Positions 21,961 through 32,634 of a stretch of DNA of 64,000 nucleotides are shown one piece after another. Within the stretch, counting starts at the first letter, position 1. Each line of letters opens with the position of its first letter. The translations under genes were made by a program, and so were the position numbers. Below the pieces are notes generated by a model. It worked only from the letters and a program-made list of their open reading frames with translations. It ran no database searches and was not told where the DNA came from. Source of the stretch: Branchipolynoe longqiensis (Eukaryota > Annelida > Polychaeta > Phyllodocida > Polynoidae); NCBI GenBank assembly GCA_030323885.1, contig CM059186.1:146569810-146633809 (forward strand). Direction: 5' to 3'.

Positions 21961-22470
21961 CACAAATACAGGTACGCAAACACACACATGCATACACTTA
22001 CATATATATATATACATAGATATTATCATTTATATGTGTACGTGTAAGGTAAGAACTTATAATTATTGAGTGGATATGCCTGCAAATGACCCACCCACAA
22101 TGCGAACCCGCACTACCCATTGGTAGAAGGCCAGAAGGAAGCGGTTGGTACAATCTCCTCTGCTTGACAAGCGATCGTTAGGTCAATTCACTTACCAACG
22201 AAAGCTGGTATCCAAGAGCCTGGTGACCAATTCAGGTAATCACCAATTAAAACAATTTCAGATATACACATAGCACACCTGACTTAGCACACGTGAACCG
22301 TTTAACTATAACACCGTCGATACAATGGGCCCGTGTTACCAACACGTCCAGTCCTTTAGCAGTCTGTTTAGGACATAATAGTTCAGACTTATTTATCACA
22401 TTATGGTGACAACATTAATAGGAATATTTGTACGACGTCAGTCGCCCCTCCACTTCTTCAGTCATGCTAA
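21961..22470. other. Unassigned non-coding DNA
   Basis: Includes a short (CA)n/(TA)n patch at 21975-22015. At 22354-22373 it carries cctttagcagtctgttta, which resembles the outer right flank of the next element (24498-24517). Confidence 0.4.
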
Positions 22471-22881
22471 AGGGGATGTCACATTAGGGTTTTTTGCGGG
22501 AGCGTACAGCGGCGTAAGCGCATTACGTCATATACGTCGGCATATGCCGCCATACGCTACGCATATGCTATGCATACGCCGTCATGTGCTGGCGTATGCC
22601 GGCATACGCCATCATACACCGGCATACGCTTTCTCTTGTCCGTCCGTCCAAATTCTTTTGTGCATGCTAAAAAAATCTCGACCTATGGGAGCGTATGGTT
22701 CATACGCTACTCATACGCCGGTGTACGCTCCTTGTATGCTAGGGGTACGCCGGCGTAGGTTACTCATACGCTCAACTTGCATCACCGGCGTATCTCTAGC
22801 ATATGTAGCATATGCATAACCTACGTGTTACGTATTCGAGCGTACTCCTAGCATACTCCTAGCGTATGCACAGCGTATGCA

Positions 22882-23355
22882 TCATCATCATGCTGTCGGT
22901 CGCGATGCGACAAAGACTGCTTTCATTACTTGACTGCTGCTCTCCATTTAGCTCTCTGCTGTGAGAGTTGCGTCCATGAGTCGGTCTTAATGTCTCTCAG
23001 CTTCAGGTTTCTCTTGATGGTATCTCATGAAAGCTGCCTGCAAAAGTGTTGAAGTGCTGCTGGCTTTTGCAAGTTACCAGCGGCACTCTCTCGGGGAGCA
23101 AATATAGGTTTCACACCAGCAAGAACATGTCAAGACAGGCGCAAAACTATTTGTCCCTGCAGTGGCTGGTCGGGAGATGTTGGGAGTTCCATACATCAAC
23201 CGCCCTTAATGCTGCCACAGTGACATGGTTTTCTGTTTAGGGTTTGCTCCCTTAGCCTTCGGTTCTGTCAAGGACCTGTACCTCAAGGCAGTGGTTTAAA
23301 ACTCTGCAAGGCAGGGGCGTCAAACTCCCTGAGGTATTGCTATACCTGCATACCA
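22882..23355 (-). mobile_element. SINE with LINE-derived 3' tail, copy 3 (longest tail)
   Basis: Same head and body as copies 1 and 2, but the LINE-derived part begins earlier, at gataccatcaagagaaacct, and agrees with 31087-31198 of the LINE fragment. The (ATG)n tail is at the low-coordinate end. Flanks gcgtatgcacagcgtatgca (22862-22881) and gtgtatgcacagcgtattca (23356-23375) look like a target duplication, with the caveat that the host itself is built of similar words. Confidence 0.8.
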
Positions 23356-23397
23356 GTGTATGCACAGCGTATTCAAAGCGTATGCCATAGGTCTCGA

Positions 23398-23587
23398 CAT
23401 CGATCTGAGCGGGGTTAACGGACATGTTTGGACCATCCTACATGTTTGCACAGTCCCATTTCTTCATATATCATATATGGAGACTGCTTCCTAACAGGTA
23501 GTTGCTTTTGATAGTGGTTGGAGCACATGTTTGGACCGTCCTACTCTGGATGTCACACAAATATTGTACACTAATTATTCAGTTTAA
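23398..23587 (+). repeat. Direct duplication, left copy
   Basis: 190 bases from gatctgagcggggttaacgg to attattcagttta, repeated at 23988-24177 with a handful of substitutions. Contains a short palindrome tcatatatcatatatgga. Confidence 0.9.
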
Positions 23588-23987
23588 AATAAATATCATC
23601 CATATACATACTGTGGACAGGTACTAATAAAGCATGGCTGGGAATTACTTTTTTGTGTGTTTATCAATATAAGCACTACATATTTCGTGTGTCCTAAACA
23701 TGTGTTACATCTGAGCAACTATACTGCCATATGACATAGCTTAATCATGGACTACACCTTTATTTTTTATCTCATCAATTCATATCTTACATAGCTGTAA
23801 AGGGGAGATTTCTAGCTTTCATGTGCAACAAAAAATGTAAAAAATTCAAATATTAGATTATAACTCTCCATGTGACACTTCTGGCCAGTTTTCAGGGGAG
23901 TGACCCATGTGTGGATGTATGTATGTGTGGATACCGATCCTGATATGACCTTAGATGTTGCGAGGATGTAAAACAACAACAAACAAA
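23588..23987. other. Spacer between direct duplicates, with SINE-A tail
   Basis: Unique AT-rich sequence. At 23927-23990 it ends in a SINE-A 3' piece (gatcctgatatgaccttaga, then caacaacaaacaaac) that abuts the right copy. Confidence 0.55.
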
Positions 23988-24177
23988 CATTGATCTGAGC
24001 TGGTTTAACGGACATGTTTGGACCATCCTACATGGTTGCGCCATCCCATTTCTTCATATATCATATATGGAGACTGCTTCCTAACAGGTAGTCGCTTTTG
24101 ATAGTGGTTGGAGCACATGTTTGGACAGTCCTACTCTGGATGCCACACAAATATTGTACACTAATTATTCAGTTTAC
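23988..24177 (+). repeat. Direct duplication, right copy
   Basis: Counterpart of 23398-23587, centre-to-centre distance 590. It could reflect tandem duplication or a pair of terminal repeats around the 400-base spacer. No TG/CA ends are visible. Confidence 0.9.
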
Positions 24178-24501
24178 TTAAGATAAGATACGCTTTGCAT
24201 ACGCTAAGCATAGGTTCCGCTTAGGTTACGCATACGCTACTCATACGCTCATACGCTATGCATAAGCTATGCATACGCTACTCGTATGCTACTCGTACGC
24301 TCCACATGCCAATCAAAACCGTAAAAAAATGTCACAGTATGCTCTCATATGCTCCACGTACGCTACTCATAGGTTACGCATATGCTCAAAAACACCCGAG
24401 AGGTCAGAAAGGTCATGATACATAGTTCCGTGCAGTTTTTTTCTATTTTCGACATAGGTTTTGAATACGCTCCCACCATACGCTGTAATGTGACAGGGCC
24501 T

Positions 24502-24834
24502 TTAGCAGACTGTTTTATATAATCACCGCTGTCCACCATTGACAACAAGCACCCTCGCGAGAGCTAATACGTTATGGGCAGAATAAATACCTTGTCAATA
24601 AAAGAAAATATTAATAATAATAATAACCCGGTTCTATTCTCCATGACAATTCAGCAAGACTAGCCTTTAACTGTCGCTATAACACATCCCGTAGTCAGCT
24701 TAGATGGCTGACTGTTGCTATAGAGCTGAGACTTAGCCAAGGTTACTGAGTGTCTAAGCTAATACAAGAGGTCAGTGCCAGCTGATGATCCTAAGATGTT
24801 CTGCACTAAGATCTGCGTTGGGCATAATAATTTT
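24502..24834. other. Unassigned non-coding DNA
   Basis: Short (AAT)n near 24612-24626. No feature otherwise. Confidence 0.4.
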
Positions 24835-25275
24835 TTGTTTGTTGTTTTACTTCCTAACAACATTTTTTTGGGGGTACATTAGTTGTTTAAGCAGGGGAAA
24901 TTTCAGTCACAGACGACTGGTCTTCCTCATTCCACTGCTCCTTGCCCTATCCTAGTAATGCCGAGCGACATTTAAGATCATATCAGGATGAGTACCGACT
25001 TGTGACAGTGTGTACTCATGGCAAATGTATAGTGCTGCCCCACTGGGAGACCAGGCCGCTGGTACCATGACCCGATATCCCACATGGTCACATTATCCTG
25101 ACACTGTGCTAACCAGTCCTTGTCCTATCATAATAATGCCAAGCGCCAGGTTAGGTAGCGGCAGGTATCAATTCGGTAGACGTCTATGCCATTGCTTTGA
25201 CTCGGCAGGGATTCGAACTCCCAACCTTACGCCCGGGAAGCCTGCGTTCTAGCGATTCGGCCAGCGCGTCCGGTC
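24835..25275 (-). mobile_element. Composite SINE-A: long copy fused to short-tail variant
   Basis: On + it reads tail (tttgtttgttgttttac), then 24880-24957 the short-type tail complement (aagcaggggaaatttcagtc ... cattccactgctccttgccc), then from about 24968 a normal body and head ending ggccagcgcgtccggtc. The B-box complement is gggattcgaactccc. Shows that two tail types exist in one SINE family. Confidence 0.75.
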
Positions 25276-25559
25276 GCTTACTTGTTTATGAAATCACTTT
25301 CAATTTCATTGAGAAAAACTGCCATTTATAGATACATATATCTGTACTGTATAAGCAACTATACAAGTATAATTATCTTAACACCGAATTATATATGAAC
25401 TATGTCCTCAGTTCATATCAACCTGACACTACACCACTAACTGACACTCCTCCAGTCTTCTACTGGTCAGGCCTTCTGCCTCGCCTGGTGGCCCCACCTG
25501 CCATTTTCCTCCTCGCCTGGCTCTGCATCACGCCTGTACCACTCGCACCATTCCTATAT
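25276..25559. other. Unassigned non-coding DNA
   Basis: Unique; a CCTCGCCTGG word is repeated at 25471 and 25512. No gene recognised. Confidence 0.35.
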
Positions 25560-25800
25560 ATATAAATCCGTCCTGCTGAGAGGGAGCGGTAGTGGTAGTG
25601 ACCAGGCGCAGCTGGTATCATGCGGTCATGAGCTGCTCACAGGTGGCAGTGCAGTGGAGAATGAAGGAACTAACCTAGTCCTATGGTAGTAATAGCTCAG
25701 TGACATTAGGGTATAGAGTAAGTAAGGGAGAGAACTGCTAGGGGGTAGTGCCCTTGTTTATATTCCCATAATAGATTATAGAGCACATATATATATATAT
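25560..25800 (+). repeat. Interspersed repeat, pair with 46188-46462
   Basis: Starts aaatccgtcctgctgag and ends cccataatagattatagagc. Shared with the second copy through ggtagtggtagtgaccaggc and cacaggtggcagtgcagtgg at about 85-90% by eye. Followed in both copies by a TATA run. Class unknown. Confidence 0.75.
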
Positions 25801-26409
25801 ATATAGATATATATATATATATACAGGGAGAGATAAATGGTACGCTTGATGAGGGTGGTATATTAACCCTCACATGCCGCGTGCGTGGTACGATAATCAT
25901 CTTCTGATAAGATCAGCCTTCTGCTGATGTAGGAGGCTGCCTTGCTGAGATACAGAGGTCAGTAATCCATCTCGGCTATTTCACCGTGGCTTTCGCTGGT
26001 GAGAGTTTGGTAGAACTGAGTCAGTACTGTGTGTACACAGCACGAGTAGATAGACGATGATTTGTAGGCCACTTACTGGCAGCCCCGCATTGAGGACAAC
26101 GCTGAGGGAATATATTGGTTAGTGGAGTTTTGCGTCCTGGCAAATTTATGGTCATATCAGGACAGCTACTATTCTCGGGTGATGGAGTGGGGCCCAAGGT
26201 TATGTAACAGAGAAGCAATGGATGCCCCACTCGCTGTATGACATAAGAGACTATGTGGAAAATATGATAACACATAGTGCCTGAGATTATGACGTGATGT
26301 TCATATGTAAGAGACAGTTAATGTTTAGTGAAATGTTTAGTGAAATGTTCCCTCTATGCACCAGTAAGCGTGCAAGTGGAGGGGAAGGACATTTTTAATA
26401 TATGTTTAT
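25801..26409. other. TATA run, SINE-A tail scrap and unassigned DNA
   Basis: TA microsatellite at 25789-25822. A SINE-A (minus) tail piece ttagtggagttttgcgtcct is at about 26118-26165. The rest is unique. Confidence 0.45.
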
Positions 26410-27125
26410 TGTAACTGTCTGCAACTACCTGTTACCACAGGGCCGATAGGCAAGCACACCCAGACATCCTGCATACATTATGGACACCACCTGCAGCTGG
26501 GGTTGAGTGACAGCTGCCCCTATTGGGGTGTCGCCCCCCCAGGCTGTAGAGGGTGTCTGATTGGGTGGCTGTGGGAGGCTTGGTCACCTGCACCCCTTGC
26601 ACCACCTGACACACAGACCTCACTCTGATATATATTATTCTTCATTCACTTCTGCAGACACTCTTGAAGGGGAGACACCCTTGAGAGAGACTCTGAGCTA
26701 GGCACTCTAGCAGGAGACACTCCTCTCTTGTCCAGGAACCCAGACACTCTATCTGAAGGTTCACTTTCTATATACAAACTAGCAGCAGCTATTCAAAAGG
26801 CACTGACCTGTGTGCAACAACCATGGGACTCCGGTTCAATGGGCTGTTGGCACTGATTCCTGTACACACTAATGAGAGTAATGAGGATCTGTGTGGACAG
26901 TAGGTAAGAAGTGAGGGTGATAGGTCTCTAGTAGGTGAACAGGAGTTGATGCTAATAAAGCACAACTTCTTCACTGTCAATCTTGCTTGACTTGTCTTCC
27001 CTTTCTTTCTTATGAGTTTGCTGGAGAGGGGCATCAGGTGGGAACTGACAGACAGTTGTCAGAACGCACCTGGGGAGAGTAAGTGGTATCTTGGGGCTTA
27101 GACGGCCGAGTCCCAACATATTACA
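26410..27125 (+). mobile_element. Solo LTR, family TGTAA...TTACA, copy 2
   Basis: Begins tgtaactgtctgcaactacc and ends cccaacatattaca. Contains catacattatggacaccacc, ggtgtctgattgg, a TATA-like ttctatatacaaac at about 26765, AATAAAG at about 26955 and gacttgtcttccctttcttt. Its order is the same as in the reversed copies at 12993 and 41028, and it lacks their inserts, so this copy best defines the roughly 716-bp unit. The flanks tttat and ctgtg do not form a duplication. The frame 26789-27034 (minus) is a shadow. Confidence 0.7.
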
Positions 27126-27126
27126 C

Positions 27127-27390
27127 TGTGACAGTGCGTGCTCATGGCGACTTTATAGTGCTGCCGCACTGAGATATTATACCACCAGTACCATGACCTG
27201 ATATCCCACTCACTCAATGACACTGAGCCAACCAGTCCTTGCCCTAGCCTAATAATGCCGAGCACCTGGCTAGGAAGTGACAAGTATCAATTCTTTAAGT
27301 TATTAGTTTGACTTGATTGGGAATTGAACTCCGGACGTTCCGCATGGGAGGCCTCCGTTCTCCTGAGTCAGGGACTGCATCCGGTTTTTC
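27127..27390 (-). mobile_element. SINE-A, tail end removed by LTR
   Basis: Starts abruptly at tgtgacagtgcgtgctcatg right after the LTR end and runs to the head (ggactgcatccggtt). The missing tail suggests that the LTR replaced or rearranged with it. Confidence 0.75.
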
Positions 27391-27419
27391 ATCAGACTAT
27401 GTATGCAGCCTTATATTAG

Positions 27420-27700
27420 TACTCCAGACTGGACCTACAACACAACTTTTTCGGCTTTAGGGTGGTTGACCTGTGGAATGACTTGCCGGAGAGTGTTGTA
27501 GCAGCAGAGTCAGTGAACTGTTTCAAATCCAGACTGGATGCACACTGGTCAAGCATTAAGTATATCTTGGAGCCAGTGACAGTTGCTACAATCCACCACA
27601 TCTGAAGAACTGTCTCAATTTCTATTAATTAAGAGTGGCTAACAGGTCAAAGGCCTATTATAGCTGTATCCTATTGATTGATTGATTGATTGATTGAAGT
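27420..27700 (+). mobile_element. LINE fragment, CR1/L2-like RT C terminus with (ATTG)n tail
   Basis: The frame 27420-27605 translates to an end of ORF2 containing FFGFRVVDLWNDLPESVV, then ESVNCFKSRLDAHW, and stops at TGA. The Arg-Val-Val-Asp-Leu-Trp-Asn-x-Leu-Pro and Phe-Lys-x-Arg-Leu-Asp pattern is typical of the C-terminal end of CR1-clade reverse transcriptases. It has no initiation codon because it is 5' truncated. A short 3' UTR leads to attgattgattgattgattg (27683-27702). Confidence 0.8.
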
Positions 27701-27702
27701 GC

Positions 27703-28197
27703 CAAGTACCAAGTAGAGGCTGGCATTGCTGATCTGCTGTATGTGTCGTTATAGACCCAATGCTCGGGAACCAGCTTGGCCAATCAACAAACTGGCCTTC
27801 TCATACACACCGAGTCCCCGGCGCAAACTGATTGGCTAATTTCGCCAGCCACTCTTAATACACACGGTTATGTACATCTACTGGGAACAAGCAGTCTTAG
27901 TCCCGGAGTTAGATGTTGCCAGGACGTAAAACTCCAACAAATAAACAAATAGCAGCCTTAGCTCGGCATCTGTGTGCCAGTTGTAAAATACATCGGCGTG
28001 GTTTGTCATTTGGACCCCGATTTAACGGGTGAGAGGGTTGGTGCTAGTTACCGGAAGTGACTCTAGGTGGCGCCCATAGGTAAGAAAGGAGGAACGGGTC
28101 AATAGGCGAAATAGAACAATACTAAGATATATACCTTTCTACATCCATATATTCATCCATCTACATACCTATCTAGATAGCTAGCTCTTTTTGTACC
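27703..28197. other. Unassigned DNA with a SINE-A tail scrap
   Basis: The piece ttagatgttgccaggacgta + aaactccaacaaataaac at 27909-27947 is a 3' end of SINE-A. The remainder is unique. Confidence 0.45.
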
Positions 28198-28540
28198 AAG
28201 ACCAGACAGGATGGCCGAATGAGTTAGAGCATCCGTCTCCCGTGTTGGTAGATCGTGGGGTCATGGTTTCGAACCCTGGTCGAGTCAAACCAATGACTTA
28301 AAAATTGAAACTTGTTGCTTTCTAGCCTGGGGTTTGGCCTTATTAGGATAGGGCAAGGACTGGTTGGCTCAGTGTCAGGATAATGTGACTGAGTGGGATA
28401 TCAGGGCATGGTGCTAACGGCCTGTTCTTCCAGTGGGGCAGCACTATAAAGTCGCCATGAGTGCGAACTGTGACAAGTCGGTGCCCGTCCAAATACGACT
28501 TTAAATGTTGCTAGGACGTAACACAACAATAAACAAAGCC
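28198..28540 (+). mobile_element. SINE-A, full-length
   Basis: The head gaccagacaggatggccgaa and A box are intact. The B box is altered (ggtttcgaacc). Full body, then a caacaataaacaaa tail. Frame 28505-28726 begins in its tail. Confidence 0.85.
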
Positions 28541-28589
28541 TATCTATACAGTTTTTCCCTATCGACCGGTCTCACCATTGTTATTTATA

Positions 28590-28790
28590 TTCGTATAATG
28601 AATAATATAGCACATACATTAGGTGCGACTGACACTGGTCTACATCAGGTGGAGGCGAGGAGGGAAGGTGGAGCCACTGGTACAGTGTTGGTCTTATGGA
28701 GTATCATAAATAATAATAATAATTAACCCTTACATATCTTTATACTCGCATAATTCGTTATAAATCACACATATATATACCGAGGGAATC
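28590..28790 (+). repeat. Interspersed repeat, pair with 6746-6900
   Basis: Second copy, with (AAT)n at 28707-28722. The left flank gcgactgacactggtctaca extends the match a little further than in the first copy. Confidence 0.6.
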
Positions 28791-29566
28791 TGGATTAAAG
28801 GTTTGTGGGTCATTGTGTGTGCACCAGCTACTCTCGAGAGCCAATATCATCCTGACAAATCACCATAAATGTTCATCAACCAACAAAATATCAGGGAAGT
28901 ATCAATAAGTAGCATAATAAAATAGACGGTATCACTCTCTTAGCACATATATAGGGATATACATATATATGTATAGATACACACATATATATAACGATGC
29001 ACAGCTACATATAAATATGTCATCCGTGGAAGGGAATTATTATTATTATTATTATAATATTATATATGTTATTATTCTGTACTATGCCTCATTGATTCCA
29101 CCCATGTGACTGGTGGCGCCGCCACCAGGCTTCCTCATCAGTAACGGATGCGCCACATTGTCAGTTGCACTGGAGGATTTTTGTATATATATAAATAGAT
29201 ATATTTTCGGTGGTAAGTGAGTCAGGATAATGAGCAAGGCGAGCAGTGGTGCCACCGTCGGAGCTGAGGCGAGTAGGTTGGAGCAGTAGATGACTAGCCT
29301 GAGGCTCCACCACCCGATTACTGGTGGGTGGGTGTGAGGAGCGAGTATAGAATTCCAGGTTATTATACTCGTCTAATTCATATACAGCATATAATTACAT
29401 AATAGATTAGATAACACATAGTGTATGCGTATACATAAAGAGGTCGATGTTCCACATTACGGGTTGGAGTTTTGCAACGACCAGGTTTAATGAGGCAACT
29501 AGCAGGTATTGTCGGCTCGGATGTGTGGTGGAGATAGGCAGACAGTGTTTGAAAAGGCTGGTGCTG
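28791..29566. other. Unassigned DNA with microsatellites
   Basis: TATA patches at 28950-28995 and (ATT)n at 29037-29058. Phrases such as gtgactggtggcgccgccac (29109) and cgtgaccactggcgccacca (49352) hint at another diffuse repeat family. Confidence 0.4.
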
Positions 29567-30310
29567 GTGGTGCTGGTGGCGCTGGTGGCGCTGGTGGCAC
29601 TGGTGGTGCTGGTGGCGATGGTGGTGCTGGTGGCGCTGGTGGTGCTGGTGGCGCTGGTGGTGCTGGTGGCACTGGTGGCATTGGTGGCATTGGTGGCACT
29701 GGTGGTGCTGGTGGCACTGGTGGTGCTGGTGATGCTGGTGCTGCTGGTGGCATTGGTGGCACTGGTGGCACTGGTGGTGCTGGTGGCACTGGTGGCATTG
29801 GTGGCACTGGTGGCACTGGTGGCACTGGTGGCACTGGTGGCACTTGTGGTGCTGGTGGTGCTGGTGGTGCTGGTGGTGCTGGTGGCACTGGTGGCACTGG
29901 TGGCACTGGTGGTGCTGGTGGCGCTGGTGGCATTGGTGGCGCTGGTGGTGCTGGTGGTGCTGGTGGTGCTGGTGGCTCTGGTGGCGCTGGTGGCACTGGT
30001 GGCATTGGTAGTGCTGGTGGCGCTGGTGGCACTGGTGGTGATGGTGGCACTGGTGGCACTGGTGGCACTGGTGGCGCTGGTGGCACTGGTGGCACTGGTG
30101 GCACTGGTGGCACTGGTGGTGATGGTGGCACTGGTGGCACTGGTGGTGCTGGTGGCACTGGTGGTGATGGTGGTGCTGGTGGTGCTGGTGGCACTGGTGG
30201 TGATGGTGGCACTGGTGGCACTGGTGGTGCTGGTGGCACTGGTGCCACTGGTGGTGATGGTGGCGCTGGTGGTGCTGGTGGCACTGGTGGCACTGGTAGC
30301 AGGGGGTGGC
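29567..30310. repeat. GGTGGYRCT minisatellite (9-bp period)
   Basis: About 80 units of ggtggcact/ggtggtgct/ggtggcgct. No unit contains a stop codon in any of the six frames, which explains the Gly-Gly-Ala/Thr (29509-30405), Val-Ala-Leu-Val (29447-30424) and Pro-Pro-Ala/Val (29499-30338, minus) frames. A glycine-rich or proline-rich structural protein is conceivable, but there is no signal peptide, no non-repetitive domain and no frame preference in substitutions (ggtggcatt, ggtgatgct and ggtagtgct all occur). Confidence 0.85.
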
Positions 30311-30742
30311 TTAGTAACAGGTCGCAGAGCCGCTCCATCTCTAGAAATAGACCTATTTGTGGGAACTGCCTTTTATATACATATATATATATATATATAT
30401 TTTAGATATAGATCTAAAGTCTAGAGCATATCCATGTTCCAAGTAAGCCCTTTTGATTCGAGAATCGGTGTTGTGGCCCCATTGAGGGAGGATGATTGAT
30501 TCGTCTGGGAACTGCTATAGTCGATGCTGTGATCTTAAAGGTGCAACCATGTTTGATGGGAAGATTGCTAATCCCCTCACAACCACCACCCCCGCCACCT
30601 CCCGAACCACCATTCGGGCGGCTTGGGGTTAGGTGGTATGCTATAATTTAATCACATGTTGTACATGTATATATAGATATTAGATATATATATATATATT
30701 TAATATCTAATACCTATATATATAGATATTAGATATGTATAT
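30311..30742. other. Unassigned DNA with AT palindromes
   Basis: Unique DNA, then 30660-30740, where atatagatattagatatata and taatatctaatacctatata form inverted copies. The last segment is the target of the LINE insertion. Confidence 0.45.
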
Positions 30743-31200
30743 GTGTCCATTCGGGTCAAAGGTAAGATCTACTGTGCAATCGTGCTATCCACCCTACTAT
30801 ACAGAGCCGATGCCTGGACAGTGTACAGACAACAGGTAAAAAAGATGCATGCCTTCATGATGCGACATCTGCATTCAATCATGAGGCTAACCTGGAAGTA
30901 CAAAGTGACAAACAAGGAAATACTTGAACGAACAGGGCTGCCCTCTATGGAAGATCTTCTGATCAAAAAGAATCTCCGGTGGACTGGACACCTCATGAGG
31001 ATGTCATCAGACAGGCTACCAAAGCAGATCCTCTATTCTCAACTGTCTTCTGGCTACAGAAAGAGAGGGCGCCCTTGTCTCCAGTTCAAAGATACCATCA
31101 AGAGAAACCTGAAGCTGAGAGACATTAAGACCGACTCATAGACGCAACTCTCACAGCAGAGAGCTAAATGGAGAGCGGCAGTCAAGTAATGAAAGCAGTA
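30743..31200 (+). mobile_element. LINE fragment (RT C-terminal region) with 20-bp flanking repeats
   Basis: The frame 30743-31141 encodes KGKIYCAIVLSTLLYRADAW, RHLHSIMRLTWKYKVTNKE, ERTGLPSMEDLLIKKNLRW and TGHLMRM, then KRGRPCLQFKDTIKRNLKL. The series Leu-Leu-Tyr-x-x-x-x-Trp, Leu-x-Trp-x-x-Lys-Val-Thr-Asn, Leu-Arg-Trp-x-Gly-His and Gly-Arg-Pro is that of the thumb and post-RT region of jockey/RTE-like non-LTR elements. The catalytic YxDD is upstream and absent. The stop after DIKTDS is TAG (31139), where a relative at 22970 reads TGG, so it may be a point mutation. Direct repeats tagatattagatatgtatat flank it (30723-30742 and 31199-31220). Confidence 0.8.
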
Positions 31201-31289
31201 GATATTAGATATGTATATCTAATATCTATATCTACAAAATCTAAAATTAGATTCCCGATTTTATATATATATATATATACATATATGAT

Positions 31290-31580
31290 TGTTTGTTTGT
31301 TGTTGCTTTATGTCCTGGCAACATCTAAGGTCATATCAGGACAGGTACCAACTTGTGAAAGTGGGCGCTCATGGCAACTTTATAATGCTGCCCCACTGGG
31401 AAACCAGGCCACCAGCACCATGAACTGATATCCCACTCAGTCACATTATCCTGATACTGAGCCAACCAGTCCTTGCCCTATCCTAATAATGCCGAGTGCC
31501 AGGCTAGGAAGCGACAAGTATCAATCTTTAAGTTATTGGTTTGACTCGACCAGGATTCGAACCCACAAACTCATGGGTTA
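31290..31580 (-). mobile_element. SINE-A, head partly lost
   Basis: From ttgtttgtttgttgttgctt to the B-box complement ggattcgaaccc. The A-box part is replaced by unrelated sequence after about 31580. Confidence 0.8.
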
Positions 31581-32039
31581 GGATTTCCCGATATCTCAAA
31601 ACAGGTGGTAAAAATATACGGATTTTCGGTTCGGATTTATATATTGGCAAAGAACATTATTATTCTCGGGCGATGGAGTGGGGACTGTTGATAGGTGGAG
31701 ACCGGCAGACAGTTGCCAGGATCCGCATGAATAGTAGTGAGTAGAAGAGTTGTTGAGACGGCCACTGACACACTTTTCAAGCCGGTGGTGGTGCTGGTGC
31801 CGGGTTAGACCGCATAGAAACAACGGTACACCTGCGAGCGCTGCATAATAATGATAGCTCAATCCGTTATTTATATCCACACAGTTAATTATACAATACA
31901 CATATACATGATATGGCATGTGTGTGGTGGGGGTGGCTTCTGACATGGTCTTGCGCTGAGAGGCCAAAACCCTTGGATGATAAAACCTTCGTTGCTAAAC
32001 AACAAAATAATTTTTTTTGTAAAAGGCTTCCCCTTCCAC
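31581..32039. other. Unassigned non-coding DNA
   Basis: Unique; the three frames on the minus strand (31596-32163) and one on plus are unrecognised. Confidence 0.4.
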
Positions 32040-32340
32040 ACCTGACTGAATTGGTAGAAGTCCTGGCTGGTTTCCAGTGCGGGAGTTCGGTCGAGTCGAC
32101 CAAGTCAAATAAAAAAAGCTTACCAAAGTTGTATCCGTTGCTACCTAGCTTGACACTCCGCATTAATAGGATCGCGCAAGGACTGCTTTACTCAGTATTC
32201 GGATGATGTTACTGAATGGGATATTGGGTCATGGTGCCAGTGGCCAGGTCATCCAGTGGCGCAGCACTATAAAGTTGCTATGAGTGCATACTGACCTAAT
32301 ATGACCGTAGATGTTGCTAGAACGGATAACCCCCTTGAAA
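32040..32340 (+). mobile_element. SINE-A, diverged copy
   Basis: Family order is clear (aattaataggatcgcgcaag replaced version, tgaatgggatattgggtcat, gcagcactataaagttgcta, tagatgttgctagaacg), but the head boxes are eroded and the tail is lost. Confidence 0.7.
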
Positions 32341-32634
32341 CAAACAAATCTTCCACCCTATAGCCATTTTGCTTTAGTAGGTATTGAAATTTAAACTCAT
32401 CCGTCTCAAAGATTGCCGGCCATAGTAAAGGACAGAAGGGTGATGAGACTGAGCCTGACATTCTCTCAGCTTTATGGGACTGGGCAGAAAGATCACTGAA
32501 TAGCACCATATAGAACGTGCTATATTCACTCAGCACCATTCAGGCGTGTGATGATATGTGCATAGCGGTGGACGCCGGTCGATGCACGTCCAGTGATAAC
32601 ACAATCCCATAAAGATGTCTAACACTAGTAACAG
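32341..32634. other. Unassigned non-coding DNA
   Basis: No feature seen. Confidence 0.35.

Larger units (their letters stand above)
22471..24501. mobile_element. AGGCYCTGTCACAC TIR element 3, 2 kb, with nested insertions
   Basis: Left end aaaggggatgtcacattagg, right end ctgtaatgtgacagggcctt with TTTA. TAA precedes and TTA follows. The original interior (22490-22880 and 24185-24490) is made of cgtatgc, atacgct and catacgccgg words. The core ttcttttgtgcatgctaaaa is at about 22653-22672. Between the word blocks sit a SINE (22882-23355) and a 190-bp direct duplication. Frames such as 22403-22819 read the words and are not genes. Confidence 0.7.

Noticed and set aside
22403..22819. 138-codon frame with Ala/Tyr/His repeats
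   Set aside because: It reads the cgtatgc word array of a TIR element and has no counterpart in related elements.
29447..30424. 325-codon Val-Ala-Leu frame and its Gly- and Pro-rich partners as a silk-like or collagen-like gene
   Set aside because: Open in every frame because of the 9-bp unit. No signal peptide, splice structure or non-repetitive end domains visible.
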